Part shown: positions 43,888 through 52,760 of the stretch, piece after piece
How the letters are laid out: each line of letters opens with the position of its first letter
How positions within the stretch are numbered: the first letter of the stretch is position 1
Assembly (NCBI GenBank): GCA_964399545.1
Contig: CAYNRG010000004.1
Location: 62,001 to 126,000, forward strand
DNA from: CAYNRG01 sp964399545
Lineage (GTDB): Bacteria; Bacillota_I; Bacilli_A; Erysipelotrichales; Erysipelotrichaceae
Direction of reading: 5' to 3'
Length of the DNA stretch: 64,000 nucleotides
Notes under the pieces: generated by a model
What the model was told of the DNA's origin: nothing
The model's database searches: none
What the model saw: only the letters and a program-made list of their open reading frames with translations
Program-made: the position numbers and the translations under genes

Positions 43888-44687
43888 TGAAAAAAATGAA
43901 AAATCTCCCTTCTAGAATTTATTTGATGTTCATTATGGCTTTCTTTTATCTGCCGATTATCTACGTGGTCATTTTTTCATTCAATGAATCAAAGAGTCTA
44001 ACGAATTTCACTGGATTTTCATTGCAATGGTATAACAAAATGTTTGAAAATCGAACGATGATGGAAGCGATTTGGTATACATTTATTATTGCTATCTTAG
44101 CTACAGTTATTTCGACTATCGTTGGAACGATTACAGCGATTGGGCTAAGTAAATCTAGACGGATCTTAAAGGAAAGTGTTTTACAAGTCAATAACCTTCC
44201 AATGCTTAACCCAGAAATTGTTACAGCAATTGGATTGATGTTATTTTTTACATCTCTTCAAATTAAGACTGGGTTTACAACACTATTGTTAGCCCATGTT
44301 GCCTTCTGTATTCCCTATGTGATATTGAGTATTATGCCCAAATTGAGACAACTAGATAATAATCTTGCAGAAGCAGCCTTAGATTTAGGGTGTACACCAG
44401 GGCAAGCATTAACAAAGGTTATTATTCCGCAGATAACGCCTGGAATTATTTCAGGAGCATTAATTGCTTTTACGATGTCATTTGATGATTTTATTATTTC
44501 CTTTTTTACCACAGGACCAGGAGTCAACAACATTTCGATTTATGTGTACACCATGTACAAGAGAATTAACCCAAGTATTAATGCGTTATCAACGATTATT
44601 GTGTTGGTAATTACGATAGTTTTAGTTGTAGTAAACATGATTCCATTGATTGGAAAAAAGAAAGAGAAAGAGGTATGTGAAGTATGA
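43887..44687 (+). CDS. potC: Spermidine/putrescine ABC transporter permease
   Basis: The second permease has six helices and the EAA loop LDLGCTPGQALTKVIIPQITPG (about 165-185). The 266-residue length fits. It pairs with PotB to form the channel. Its stop overlaps the PotD start by four bases. Confidence 0.93.
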   Translation: MKKMKNLPSRIYLMFIMAFFYLPIIYVVIFSFNESKSLTNFTGFSLQWYNKMFENRTMMEAIWYTFIIAILATVISTIVGTITAIGLSKSRRILKESVLQVNNLPMLNPEIVTAIGLMLFFTSLQIKTGFTTLLLAHVAFCIPYVILSIMPKLRQLDNNLAEAALDLGCTPGQALTKVIIPQITPGIISGALIAFTMSFDDFIISFFTTGPGVNNISIYVYTMYKRINPSINALSTIIVLVITIVLVVVNMIPLIGKKKEKEVCEV

Positions 44688-45766
44688 AAAAAATAGGAGT
44701 ATTTTTAGTAGCGAGTTTATTAGTGGTTACACTAACAGCATGTGGAAGTAAATCCACTAGTGATGTTGACCCGATTGCAGAATATGGCTGTAATACGATA
44801 AATGTTTATAACTGGGGAGAATACATGGCGCCAGAAGTTTTGAGTGATTTTGAAAAAGAATATAATGTGAGAGTTAACTATTCTTTATTTGATTCAAATG
44901 AGGTTATGTACACGAAGTTATTAGGAGGAAGTCAATACGATATTTTAATTCCGTCTGATTATATGGTTGAAAGATTGATTAAAGAAGATTTAATTCAAGA
45001 AATTGATTGGAACAGAATAACAAATAAAGGTAATCTTTACGAAGGGGTATTATCTACAGTGACAGATCCGGAAGATAAGTATATGGTTCCATATTTTTGG
45101 GGAAGCATTGGTATTTTATACAACAAGACAAAAGTAGATGTTCAAGATGTAGAAAGTCAAGGCTTTGAAGTATTGAGAAATGAAAAATATAAAGATAGAG
45201 TCTTTATGTATGATTCTGAAAGAGATAGCTTTATGATTGCATTGAAAGCATTAGGTTATTCAATGAATACAGAGGATGAAGGTGAAATTCAAGAAGCATA
45301 TGAGTGGCTCATTGAGTTAGATCAAAAAGTAAATCCGGCATATGTTACTGATGAAGTTATTGATGGAATGATTATCGGAGAGAAAGATTTAGCTGTAGTA
45401 TATAGTGGAGATGCAGCTTATATACTATCTGAGAATGAAGAGATGGCATATTTTCTACCAACATCTGGGACTAATCAATGGATAGATGGGATGGTTATCC
45501 CGAGTAATGCAACTTGCCCTGATTTAGCACATGAATTTATTAACTATATGTTAGAAGATAGTGTAGCGTATATAAACTCATCAGAGATAGGATATGCGAG
45601 CCCAAATAAAAATGTATTAGAAGAGATGACTGAAGAAGATGGAGAATATGCTGAAAATGAGGCGTATTTACCACGTACTGGTTATGCTAAGGACGAAGTA
45701 TTCAGACATAACGAAGAAATGAAAAAAATATTATCAGATTTATGGATTAAAGTTAAAAACAGATAG
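44684..45766 (+). CDS. potD: Spermidine/putrescine-binding lipoprotein
   Basis: A lipobox VVTLTACGS (Cys near residue 20) anchors this 360-residue substrate-binding protein at the outer face. NVYNWGEYMAPE and DYMVERLIKE are typical of PotD/PotF, with YFWGSIGILYNK in the first lobe. It delivers polyamine to PotBC. It is the last gene of the operon and is followed by a terminator. Confidence 0.93.
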   Translation: MKKIGVFLVASLLVVTLTACGSKSTSDVDPIAEYGCNTINVYNWGEYMAPEVLSDFEKEYNVRVNYSLFDSNEVMYTKLLGGSQYDILIPSDYMVERLIKEDLIQEIDWNRITNKGNLYEGVLSTVTDPEDKYMVPYFWGSIGILYNKTKVDVQDVESQGFEVLRNEKYKDRVFMYDSERDSFMIALKALGYSMNTEDEGEIQEAYEWLIELDQKVNPAYVTDEVIDGMIIGEKDLAVVYSGDAAYILSENEEMAYFLPTSGTNQWIDGMVIPSNATCPDLAHEFINYMLEDSVAYINSSEIGYASPNKNVLEEMTEEDGEYAENEAYLPRTGYAKDEVFRHNEEMKKILSDLWIKVKNR

Positions 45767-45772
45767 AAGGAT

Positions 45773-45808
45773 AAAAACGAGTTGAGTGAAATAGATTAAC
45801 TCGTTTTT
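45773..45808 (+). terminator. Rho-independent terminator of the pot operon
   Basis: AACGAGTT pairs with AACTCGTT (part of an eleven-pair stem with A and T ends) around a 14-base loop, followed by T residues. Confidence 0.85.
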
Positions 45809-45826
45809 ATTTTGAAAAAATAAAGG

Positions 45827-45855
45827 TTGCATTTTTGTAGTTGCTACTATATAAT
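45827..45855 (+). promoter_or_regulatory. Promoter of the first tRNA block
   Basis: TTGCAT and TATAAT are 17 bases apart, 23 bases upstream of the first tRNA. The spacer has the same TTTTTG start as the promoter of the second block. Confidence 0.8.
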
Positions 45856-45877
45856 AATAAAGCACGGATTGAAATTT

Positions 45878-45952
45878 GGTTCCTTAGCCAAGCTGGTAAG
45901 GCAATAGACTGCAACTCTGTGATCGCCGGTTCAAATCCGGCAGGAACCTCCA
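45878..45952 (+). tRNA. tRNA-Cys (GCA)
   Basis: A full cloverleaf with acceptor GGTTCCT/AGGAACC, anticodon GCA in the loop CTGCAAC, and an encoded CCA. It is the first of two genes in this block. Confidence 0.95.
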
Positions 45953-45956
45953 AATT

Positions 45957-46043
45957 GGGGATATGGCGGAATAGGCAGACGCATCGGACTTAAAATCCGG
46001 TGATGGAAACATCGTATGGGTTCAAGTCCCATTATCCCCACCA
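45957..46043 (+). tRNA. tRNA-Leu (TAA)
   Basis: Acceptor GGGGATA/TATCCCC, anticodon TAA and a long variable arm make this a class II leucine tRNA. CCA is encoded. It lies four bases after tRNA-Cys. Confidence 0.95.
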
Positions 46044-46051
46044 TTGAACTT

Positions 46052-46084
46052 AAAACTCTTTATAGCAAAGAGTTTTATTTTTAT
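46052..46084 (+). terminator. Terminator of the first tRNA block
   Basis: A ten-pair stem AAAACTCTTT/AAAGAGTTTT is followed by a T-rich tail. Confidence 0.75.
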
Positions 46085-46296
46085 TTTCAAGCCCTTTGTG
46101 ATGAATAGGGAAAAGGTATGAATTAAACTTTTTCCTATTTATTGGAGCAGAATAATCTTTGAAATTTCTCCTTTTAAATCAAGGAACTCTTAAAATAATG
46201 ATATTAAATAATTATGGGGTAGCTTGTGTTCACTTTTTATCCTAGGGGGCTAATTAAATATATAATAGGTAAAAACAAAATATTATTAAATTTATG

Positions 46297-46325
46297 TTGC
46301 ATTTTTGCTGTTAGTTTGCTATTAT
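46297..46325 (+). promoter_or_regulatory. Promoter of the second tRNA block
   Basis: TTGCAT and TATTAT are separated by 17 bases, 31 bases upstream of tRNA-Arg. The element closely resembles the promoter of the first block. Confidence 0.78.
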
Positions 46326-46356
46326 TATATAGCACTGTTAAAACACAGTGATATAT

Positions 46357-46433
46357 GCGCCCATAGCTCAATTGGATAGAGCGTTTGACTACGGATCAAA
46401 AGGTTGCGGGTTCGACTCCTACTGGGCGCGCCA
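46357..46433 (+). tRNA. tRNA-Arg (ACG)
   Basis: Acceptor GCGCCCA/TGGGCGC with anticodon ACG in CTACGGA and encoded CCA. The first base of the anticodon is normally changed to inosine, so it reads CGU, CGC and CGA. Confidence 0.95.
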
Positions 46434-46448
46434 TTTTATTAAAAAGAA

Positions 46449-46525
46449 CGGGATGTAGCACAGCTTGGTAGTGCACTTGATTTGGGATCAAGGGGTCGCA
46501 GGTTCGAATCCTGTCATCCCGACCA
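46449..46525 (+). tRNA. tRNA-Pro (TGG)
   Basis: Acceptor CGGGATG/CATCCCG and anticodon TGG in TTTGGGA, with encoded CCA. Confidence 0.95.
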
Positions 46526-46538
46526 TTTGTTTTTAAAT

Positions 46539-46615
46539 GGCGAGGTAGCTTAGTTGGCTAGAGCGTTCGGTTCATACCCGGAAGGTCGTGGGTTCGAGTC
46601 CCACTCTCGCTACCA
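46539..46615 (+). tRNA. tRNA-Met (CAT), elongator
   Basis: Acceptor GGCGAGG and 3' end TCTCGCTACCA with anticodon CAT in TTCATAC. The stable first pair and lack of C1-A72 mark it as the elongator. CCA is encoded. Confidence 0.93.
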
Positions 46616-46635
46616 TTTATTGTAAGGCAGCTGAC

Positions 46636-46712
46636 GGACCCTTAGCTCAGTTGGTCAGAGCTACCGGCTCATAACCGGTTGGTCGTAGGTTCGAGTCCTA
46701 CAGGGTCCACCA
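46636..46712 (+). tRNA. tRNA-Ile2 (CAT, lysidine type)
   Basis: Acceptor GGACCCT/AGGGTCC and anticodon CAT in CTCATAA. The body differs from both methionine tRNAs and matches the form whose C34 is changed to lysidine by TilS to read AUA. CCA is encoded. I separate it from Met by overall identity, so confidence is slightly lower. Confidence 0.88.
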
Positions 46713-46725
46713 ATTTATTTATTAT

Positions 46726-46816
46726 GGAGGAATACCCAAGTGGTTGAAGGGTCCGGTCTTGAAAACCGGTAGGTCGGGAAACTGGCGCCTGGGTTCGAAT
46801 CCCAGTTCCTCCGCCA
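46726..46816 (+). tRNA. tRNA-Ser (TGA)
   Basis: Acceptor GGAGGAA/TTCCTCC, anticodon TGA in CTTGAAA, and a long variable arm. CCA is encoded. Confidence 0.95.
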
Positions 46817-46848
46817 TTTTAATAGATTTTAGATAATTAAATTAAGTT

Positions 46849-46877
46849 TTGATTATTTGAGATAAAAATGCTATAAT
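46849..46877 (+). promoter_or_regulatory. Promoter of tRNA-fMet and tRNA-Phe
   Basis: TTGATT and TATAAT are 17 bases apart, 15 bases before the initiator tRNA. TGC before the -10 gives an extended element. Confidence 0.65.
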
Positions 46878-46891
46878 CTTATAGTACACAT

Positions 46892-46968
<77 letters not shown>

Positions 46969-46971
46969 AGT

Positions 46972-47047
46972 GGTCCTGTAGCTCAGTCGGTAGAGCAATG
47001 GACTGAAAATCCATGAGTCGCCGGTTCAATCCCGGCTGGGACCACCA
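46972..47047 (+). tRNA. tRNA-Phe (GAA)
   Basis: Acceptor GGTCCTG with 3' end TGGGACC (two G-U pairs), anticodon GAA in CTGAAAA, and CCA encoded. It lies three bases after the initiator tRNA. Confidence 0.94.
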
Positions 47048-47057
47048 TTTGGAAATA

Positions 47058-47104
47058 AAGCACTTCATAGAGAAAGTGCTTTTTTTTATTAAAAAGCACT
47101 TTCT
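47058..47104. terminator. Bidirectional terminators between tRNA block and GT-C genes
   Basis: AAGCACTT pairs with AAGTGCTT, followed by eight T, ending the tRNA block. A second pairing (AGAAAGTGCTTTTT with AAAAAGCACTTTCT) covers 47071-47104 and can stop transcription from the minus-strand genes. Confidence 0.8.
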
Positions 47105-47136
47105 GTTTTACTGAGATTAGATTATAAGGGGTAGGG

Positions 47137-48825
47137 TTACTGCTTATAGATGAGTGTTATCTTTTTTTGATACTTATAAAAAATACAGTGGATCAGAACT
47201 GTAAGAAGAGTAATCAATGATAAAAACAAACTAAATTTTTGGATAAATGTTCCAACATAACGAGTTTCATATATTCCACTTTCTTGAATATTAACTTGAA
47301 CTAAGCTTTGTTTAGATTTAAGGGTAGTTATTTTTTTTAAATGACTTCCTTGCTCATTTACAAGAAAAGTTTGATAGCCTTTGTAATAAGTTAAAGGGAG
47401 AACATAATCTCCAGGAGTGTCAACGAAGAAGGTGAGAGAAGTAGACTTCTTTTCAAAATCACAGAGTGTAGAAGTAGAGTTAGCTAGTTGGAGGCAAGGA
47501 GAAGCTTTTCTATAGTCAGGACCACCAGTAGGGAGGTAGTCTGCACCTGCTAGTTCAGCTCGAACATAAAAGGTATCAGATGAATCAATGTTAGAATTTT
47601 CTAAGAATGTGGTATAACTAGTTTTTGAAGATATACCATAAGGGCGGTCTAAGACAGGCAATATATGCCAAATTCCCTCGCTTAATAAAAGAAAGATGAA
47701 GAGGCTGTAAATAAATGAGGTTTTTGTTTTTGGGATATAAAGCAGTGAAAGAGAAGCGGGAATAACTAAAAGTGTAGAAGCAAGTAATAGGAATCGCCAA
47801 GGGAACTGTAAAATTTGGAAAAAGGGGAAAAAGGACCACGGCATAATCTTAGAGGTAAGAAATATAAAAATATAACCAAGGAGAAGGCATTGCTTAATAA
47901 AAGAAATTTTTGGAGATTGTCTCTTTTCAAATAAAATCAGTGGAGAAAAGAAGATCATAAATAAACCAACATTGAGTGCCATATTATTTCCGTATCCAAA
48001 AGTTGTTGTATTTTTAAAGTAAGTTGTAAAAGGTAGAGCTGTGGCAGATAAATTGGATTGAGAGTAGATATGAAGGTAGAATTGTTGTGAGAAGAGCTGT
48101 TCAAGCATAGGTAAAGTAAACCAAGCAGTTAAAAGAAAGGAAAGTACCATCGCTTTAGCGATGGATAAAAGCATTTCTTTTGTTAATCGCTTAGTATTGA
48201 TAAGAGTAAAGATTGAAAAGAGAAAGAAAGCTAATAAGAAGGAGAGATTATGAGATAAAATTAATCCACTAAATCCAAAAGCAAGCAAATAAGGTCTTTT
48301 TTTATTCTCAAATAGAATATCAAAAATCCCAATTAAAATGATAGGAAGAAAGCAAGTTGCTAAAATTTCTCCTAAAGCACCGCGAACATAGACATTATTG
48401 ATTGAGTAATTATTGAATAGATAGAGAGTTCCTGCTAAAAAGGAAATCCAGTAGTTTTTATTTAATCGTTCCACTAATTTCATCATTGAAAAGCTACTAA
48501 AAAAGGCACAAAGGAAAATAATTAGCTTATAGCTAGTAGCAAGACTAACTCCTAAATTATAGAGAATAGCAGGAAGGATAAGGAAGAAGTCACTATAGAA
48601 AAGAGGGCTAGCATAGCCAAAGTTTAAATTTTTGTAAGGATAAACTCGTGGAATTAATAATCCATCTTGAAAAGAGCGAGCAAGACCTTCAATTCTACTA
48701 ATATGAAAATGAGTGTCATGACCGATAGGTAAGAAATCCTTTATTAGGTAAGGTGATGTAAAAAGAATAGCTAGTGAAAAGCTGAATAGGAGGAATGGTT
48801 TATTTTTACGTATCCAGTTTTTCAT
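47137..48825 (-). CDS. Multi-pass membrane protein with PTPS-related domain (GT-C-like)
   Basis: The 562-residue protein has about twelve helices and the PTPS-related motif LPIGHDTHFHISRIEGLA near residue 40, where the Asp-His pair lies in the first outside loop. Members of this family are thought to be membrane glycosyltransferases or relatives. A C-terminal outside beta domain (about 400-540) follows. I start it at the ATG just after the upstream stop; the longer frame overlaps that gene by about 100 bases. It forms an operon with the PMT-like gene. Confidence 0.7.
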   Translation of the reverse strand: MKNWIRKNKPFLLFSFSLAILFTSPYLIKDFLPIGHDTHFHISRIEGLARSFQDGLLIPRVYPYKNLNFGYASPLFYSDFFLILPAILYNLGVSLATSYKLIIFLCAFFSSFSMMKLVERLNKNYWISFLAGTLYLFNNYSINNVYVRGALGEILATCFLPIILIGIFDILFENKKRPYLLAFGFSGLILSHNLSFLLAFFLFSIFTLINTKRLTKEMLLSIAKAMVLSFLLTAWFTLPMLEQLFSQQFYLHIYSQSNLSATALPFTTYFKNTTTFGYGNNMALNVGLFMIFFSPLILFEKRQSPKISFIKQCLLLGYIFIFLTSKIMPWSFFPFFQILQFPWRFLLLASTLLVIPASLSLLYIPKTKTSFIYSLFIFLLLSEGIWHILPVLDRPYGISSKTSYTTFLENSNIDSSDTFYVRAELAGADYLPTGGPDYRKASPCLQLANSTSTLCDFEKKSTSLTFFVDTPGDYVLPLTYYKGYQTFLVNEQGSHLKKITTLKSKQSLVQVNIQESGIYETRYVGTFIQKFSLFLSLITLLTVLIHCIFYKYQKKITLIYKQ

Positions 48826-48827
48826 AG

Positions 48828-50705
48828 CTAGCCGCCAAATGACCATGTAGGGAGCCATTCTAAAAATTGAATATAACTTCTTGTTGTTCCCCAACCAGTA
48901 AGAACAGGTAAGAAGATGATGTATATGAACCAAACAAGGGTTATATACAGAAGGGCAATTGACTTCATTTGAGGAAATTTCTTATAAAGAATGGAAAAGC
49001 AATAGACAATTGCTAAGATTAAGAAAGGAAGTGCAGGATAATAGTGATAAGCAAAAACACAGCGATCAACAAGCATCCAAGGGGCTAATGCAGCAAAATA
49101 GCAAACTAAAATTGTCCACCCTTGATTGCTCTTTGTTATAAGAACGGACAAGATAGTAAGAATAAGAGATCCAAAGCCTACCCAACTGATAAGTGGATTA
49201 TTAAAACAAGAAATAGTATGAACGGCATTTTCAGAAGAACCAATGTAATACCAAATTGGCTTTATATTGAAAATCCATTCATTCCAAGTGCTTTGAAAGG
49301 GGTGCGTAGCAGTGAGATTAGAATGATATTCAAACATTTTTACTGAATGATTAAAAACGTTGATAAAACTCCACTCATCTCCTTTCCAAACTTTTGTTGG
49401 AAGGAAAGAGAATGAATAAATCAGTAATGGGACAAGAATAAAGAAAATGCAGCACCAAAGAATGATTTTCCACCAACGTTGTTCATAATTAAGTATAGAG
49501 GTGCTAGAAGGCAGCCCAAGTTTTTTTTCTTTGTGATAAAGAAGGGTTTGTTTTATAAAGTGAGTGAAGAAGAGGATGGCTAAGCCAACTGCAGCATAAA
49601 CTCCAGTCCACTTCACAGAAATAGCAAGTCCCATAGATATCCCAGAGAGTGCTAGATAAAGGAGTTGTTTTTTAAGAGGATCATTGAAACTAAGCTTACA
49701 ATAGCGAACCATGAAAAAGGTCATTAATAGAATAAAGAAAATACTAAATGGCTCTAGAGTTCCAATGCGTGAAGTTGTAATTAACATAAAATCTGCCGCT
49801 AATAAACTAGTACCAAAGAGAGCTAATGTGTGATTTTCAAAAAGGTCTTTAGCTAAAAGATAAAAAAGCGGTAAGATGAAAATTCCAAAGAGTGCACCCA
49901 TAATTCTCCATCCGAAAGGGTTCATACCAAAAGCTTTAATTCCCAAAGAGATAATAGTAGTTCCTAGAAGAGGATGAACGGATGCATACATATCTTGATT
50001 ATTAGCAATCTCCCAAGCATTTCGAGCATGATAAATTTCATCGAAGTAGGTAGAGTCATAGGCTGTTGGATATACAGGGATAATATCTTGTTCATCAATT
50101 ATAGCTGTAGGGGAATAAGAGTTGCTTTTATTTGAATATTCCATCAAGGATAGAGTTAGAAATTGATCTGTTCCACTTTGCTTTAATCCGATTTCATTGA
50201 CAACAGTTCTAAATGAAGGAACAGATAAAGAAATGAAGCGATAACTCCATTCTCCTTTGGTTACGATCCAAGAAAGATAGTCACTACGATTATTAAGGGT
50301 AGTTAGTAAAGTCCACTCTTTTAAGTCATTACTTCCATAAATTTCAAGATGATTGAACCATACTTGATATCCTTTTTTTAAGGCATTGTTATCTCCTTCA
50401 CCACCAATAGCATAGATGGCATCAAAAGAGGGATCTTCTTCAATAATTTCGAAGATGATAGATTCATTATTTTCTTGGGGTTGCCACCAGGTTTCAGGAA
50501 GCGAGAAGGATCCAAGACGCCATAAGGAGAGAATAGCATATATTATAGTTACTAATGTAACAGAAAAAATTTCTAATCGTTTTTTCTTTGTAGATAAGGG
50601 AGCGTAGTTAAAAATTAAGAAAAGAAAAAGAGTTACAAGAATGCAACTAATTAAAAGGATTAAAAATTCTTCGTTTTGGAACAGAGTTAAGCTTAAATTT
50701 TTCAT
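48828..50705 (-). CDS. PMT/ArnT-like membrane glycosyltransferase with inserted discoidin-like domain
   Basis: Two helices at the start (about 13-32 and 47-64) are followed by an outside beta domain of about 135 residues with features of an F5/8-type (discoidin-like) fold. The GT-C catalytic motif DEIYHARNAWE (acidic pair) is near residue 220, and the PMT-type multi-helix domain fills the rest to 625. Such enzymes transfer sugars from lipid carriers to proteins or glycans. It is unlike normal PMTs, where the catalytic loop follows the first helix. Translation starts at the ATG preceded by GGTG. It overlaps the operon partner's start. Confidence 0.78.
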   Translation of the reverse strand: MKNLSLTLFQNEEFLILLISCILVTLFLFLIFNYAPLSTKKKRLEIFSVTLVTIIYAILSLWRLGSFSLPETWWQPQENNESIIFEIIEEDPSFDAIYAIGGEGDNNALKKGYQVWFNHLEIYGSNDLKEWTLLTTLNNRSDYLSWIVTKGEWSYRFISLSVPSFRTVVNEIGLKQSGTDQFLTLSLMEYSNKSNSYSPTAIIDEQDIIPVYPTAYDSTYFDEIYHARNAWEIANNQDMYASVHPLLGTTIISLGIKAFGMNPFGWRIMGALFGIFILPLFYLLAKDLFENHTLALFGTSLLAADFMLITTSRIGTLEPFSIFFILLMTFFMVRYCKLSFNDPLKKQLLYLALSGISMGLAISVKWTGVYAAVGLAILFFTHFIKQTLLYHKEKKLGLPSSTSILNYEQRWWKIILWCCIFFILVPLLIYSFSFLPTKVWKGDEWSFINVFNHSVKMFEYHSNLTATHPFQSTWNEWIFNIKPIWYYIGSSENAVHTISCFNNPLISWVGFGSLILTILSVLITKSNQGWTILVCYFAALAPWMLVDRCVFAYHYYPALPFLILAIVYCFSILYKKFPQMKSIALLYITLVWFIYIIFLPVLTGWGTTRSYIQFLEWLPTWSFGG

Positions 50706-50767
50706 TCTAATCACCTTTTTAAATTATACTTCTTTTATAGATGAATATCAATGCGATCTTGGGTGAA

Positions 50768-50801
50768 TAAAAAAAGCATTACTCCTTAGTTAATGCTTTT
50801 T
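50768..50801 (-). terminator. Terminator after the patatin-like gene
   Basis: On the minus strand a stem AAAAAGCATTA/TAATGCTTTTT with a nine-base loop is followed by T residues. Confidence 0.8.
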
Positions 50802-51654
50802 ATTTCTTCATAAAGCTAAAAATGGCTTCTTTTTGATTTTCCATATCTTGATAGCCCAAATCATATAATTTTTTCAAGTTCTCAGGATCGCCACTAAAAC
50901 GTTTGACAGGGATGGTCTTACTAGGACGAATTAGATAGCCACTTCCTTGTTCTGTTAAATTCTTAATTAAACTCATTTGGTTGTTATAAGATTCGTGGCG
51001 ATGTGTATAGTGATGGACCATTTGTGGATATTTTCTATAATTAAAGTTCATCATCCAACGCATAAAAGCATTTGCTGCTTTTCGTACATATCCCTCAGGT
51101 TTTGTTATGATGATTAGGTGTTTGTCATTCCCCTTATCAATACTTCGCTCAATAGGAATCATTATTGAAATTCCTCCATCTAAGAAACGATATTGATCTG
51201 TATTAATGATATGACCTGCGATAGGTAAGGTGCAAGAGGCTTTAATCATTTTCATATCATCATCCATATCTTGAGGGGAGAAGAAGACAGTTTTGCATTG
51301 ATTCAGATCATAAATACCTATTTCTGCAGGTAAGTTTCCTGTTTTTACAGGGGTAATATCAAAATGCAATTGTTGCGGCAATAAATCATCAAACATATAC
51401 TTATAGCCAACATATCGTTTTTCCTTTAATAAGGGAGTTATACCTACGTTTCTTTTATCTGACATATATTTAACAGAAATATCATAGAGAAAATCTTTAT
51501 TTTTGAGAAGATAGCTATATAGGTGAACTGCACCTGCTGAAATTCCTACATGATAATCAAATTCTACTTGATTATCTAAAAGCCAAGCAAGAGCTCCAGC
51601 GGTATAAGCACCACGCATTCCACCACCTTCAAGAACTAATCCAATTTTTGTCAT
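50800..51654 (-). CDS. Patatin-like phospholipase
   Basis: The oxyanion motif GGGMRG (residues 11-16), the nucleophile elbow GISAG (about 38-42) and the catalytic Asp in LDGGIS (about 160) form a complete Ser-Asp dyad. Such enzymes hydrolyse acyl chains from lipids. The 284-residue length is normal for the short bacterial group. The ATG with AAGGAGA upstream was chosen. It is not obviously in an operon with its neighbours. Confidence 0.9.
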   Translation of the reverse strand: MTKIGLVLEGGGMRGAYTAGALAWLLDNQVEFDYHVGISAGAVHLYSYLLKNKDFLYDISVKYMSDKRNVGITPLLKEKRYVGYKYMFDDLLPQQLHFDITPVKTGNLPAEIGIYDLNQCKTVFFSPQDMDDDMKMIKASCTLPIAGHIINTDQYRFLDGGISIMIPIERSIDKGNDKHLIIITKPEGYVRKAANAFMRWMMNFNYRKYPQMVHHYTHRHESYNNQMSLIKNLTEQGSGYLIRPSKTIPVKRFSGDPENLKKLYDLGYQDMENQKEAIFSFMKK

Positions 51655-51712
51655 TTTATTTCTCCTTATAAACATTATCTATATTTTACATAATATTATA
51701 AAAATGGGCAAG

Positions 51713-51739
51713 AAAAAAAGCAGCTAAAGAAAGGCTGCT
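51713..51739 (-). terminator. Terminator of the lipoprotein gene
   Basis: On the minus strand AGCAGC/GCTGCT form a stem with a nine-base loop, followed by a run of T. It overlaps the stop codon. Confidence 0.7.
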
Positions 51740-52259
51740 ATTGATAAACAGGAAGAATTAGTTCAATAGGAGTGTCAAACAGTTTCGCAAACTCAATGAC
51801 ATAATCTCCATCCTCACTGTAAAGAAGATAAGCATTTATATCTTGCGTAGCTCCTTTGCGCAAATCACCGCTAAATCCTAAACCATCATCATAATAGAGA
51901 TTTAGATTTTCAATTTCAGTTCCAGAAGGGCCGAAGTAATTCGTATAAAATATATTGATAGAAGAAGTAGTGTCACCTATATTTGTGATTTGAAGAGGGA
52001 ATACTACAACTTTTTTACCGTCATGACTACTAAAAATATTACTTAGTGTTGTAAAATATGGTTCATCACCTACGTTTATTTCGAAATTATCAAATTGAAA
52101 TGTACTACCAAAAGTAAGTATACTTTCATCTACAATTGTACTTTCTTCAGTTTCAGTTGGTTTTAAAGTTAGAGAGGTTTCGTTTTCTGTAGGTTGAGTT
52201 TCTTTAGAGGCACAGCCTAATAATAAAGAAAACGAAAGAATTAGTAATAATTTTTTCAT
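51738..52259 (-). CDS. Lipoprotein with DUF4352-like domain
   Basis: A lipobox LLLGCASK (Cys near residue 16) follows a short signal segment. A Thr/Glu-rich linker leads to a beta-sandwich domain of about 120 residues with VVFPLQITNIGDTT, typical of DUF4352. The gene overlaps its upstream partner by ATGA. Function is unknown; it may sense or bind at the cell surface. Confidence 0.75.
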   Translation of the reverse strand: MKKLLLILSFSLLLGCASKETQPTENETSLTLKPTETEESTIVDESILTFGSTFQFDNFEINVGDEPYFTTLSNIFSSHDGKKVVVFPLQITNIGDTTSSINIFYTNYFGPSGTEIENLNLYYDDGLGFSGDLRKGATQDINAYLLYSEDGDYVIEFAKLFDTPIELILPVYQ

Positions 52260-52633
52260 GTGTTGTTTACTCCATTGGTTGTATCTAGTTGCGCTTTTTT
52301 GATTTGAGAAGCACCAACAAAAGAAAGTACTAATTGAATAATCACAAACATAAAGTAAGGCATAAATAGAGCGATAGCTACAGAGTATAAAATTCCTCCT
52401 GTTAATGCAAATCCATATTTTCTTAAGAAAAGGCCTAAACCATTAAAAATAACTGCTAAAAATGTGCAAATGATATGCGGGAAAAGAATTACAGTAAATA
52501 GTCCTGTGGCAACTCGTTCAGTATTGCTTGATGATGAACTAGCTCCATTTAAATGAGAAACTAAATAAATTAAGTAGAGTAAACCGAGTATCAGAGAAAC
52601 TAATAAAGGTTTATTCAATTTTTGCTTTTTCAT
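52256..52633 (-). CDS. Small membrane protein with four helices
   Basis: This 125-residue protein has about four helices and a lysine-rich start. No family is recognised. GGAGG lies eight bases from the chosen ATG. It overlaps the lipoprotein gene by four bases, so the two form an operon. The operon is divergent from the kinase gene, and the shared intergenic region holds a palindrome. Confidence 0.65.
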   Translation of the reverse strand: MKKQKLNKPLLVSLILGLLYLIYLVSHLNGASSSSSNTERVATGLFTVILFPHIICTFLAVIFNGLGLFLRKYGFALTGGILYSVAIALFMPYFMFVIIQLVLSFVGASQIKKAQLDTTNGVNNT

Positions 52634-52689
52634 AATAATATCCTCCTTATTAAGCATTCTAAATTATAAAGGAGAGTAAAAAGAAAAAG

Positions 52690-52706
52690 GTATGCTCGAT
52701 GCATAC
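52690..52706. promoter_or_regulatory. Palindrome GTATGC-N5-GCATAC upstream of the kinase gene
   Basis: Six-base perfect inverted repeats are separated by five bases and lie 25 bases upstream of the kinase -10 (TATAAT at 52731-52736). A very similar site precedes the HTH gene downstream. It may serve the divergent membrane/lipoprotein operon as well. Confidence 0.65.
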
Positions 52707-52760
52707 TTTTTTAATTAATAAAATTAGTGGTATAATAGTAGAAATAGTATGGAGAAAGTT

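Larger units (their letters stand above)
46044..46356. other. Spacer between tRNA blocks with terminator
   Basis: A hairpin AAAACTCTTT/AAAGAGTTTT with a five-base loop at 46052-46076, then T-rich sequence, ends the first tRNA block. An imperfect 11-pair hairpin follows at 46104-46139 without a T-run. The promoter of the second block lies at 46297-46325. No coding frame is supported. Confidence 0.6.

Noticed and set aside
46104..46139. Imperfect hairpin between tRNA blocks as a small RNA or second terminator
   Set aside because: It lacks a T-run and a promoter of its own, and the stem contains a G-U pair with a 14-base loop.
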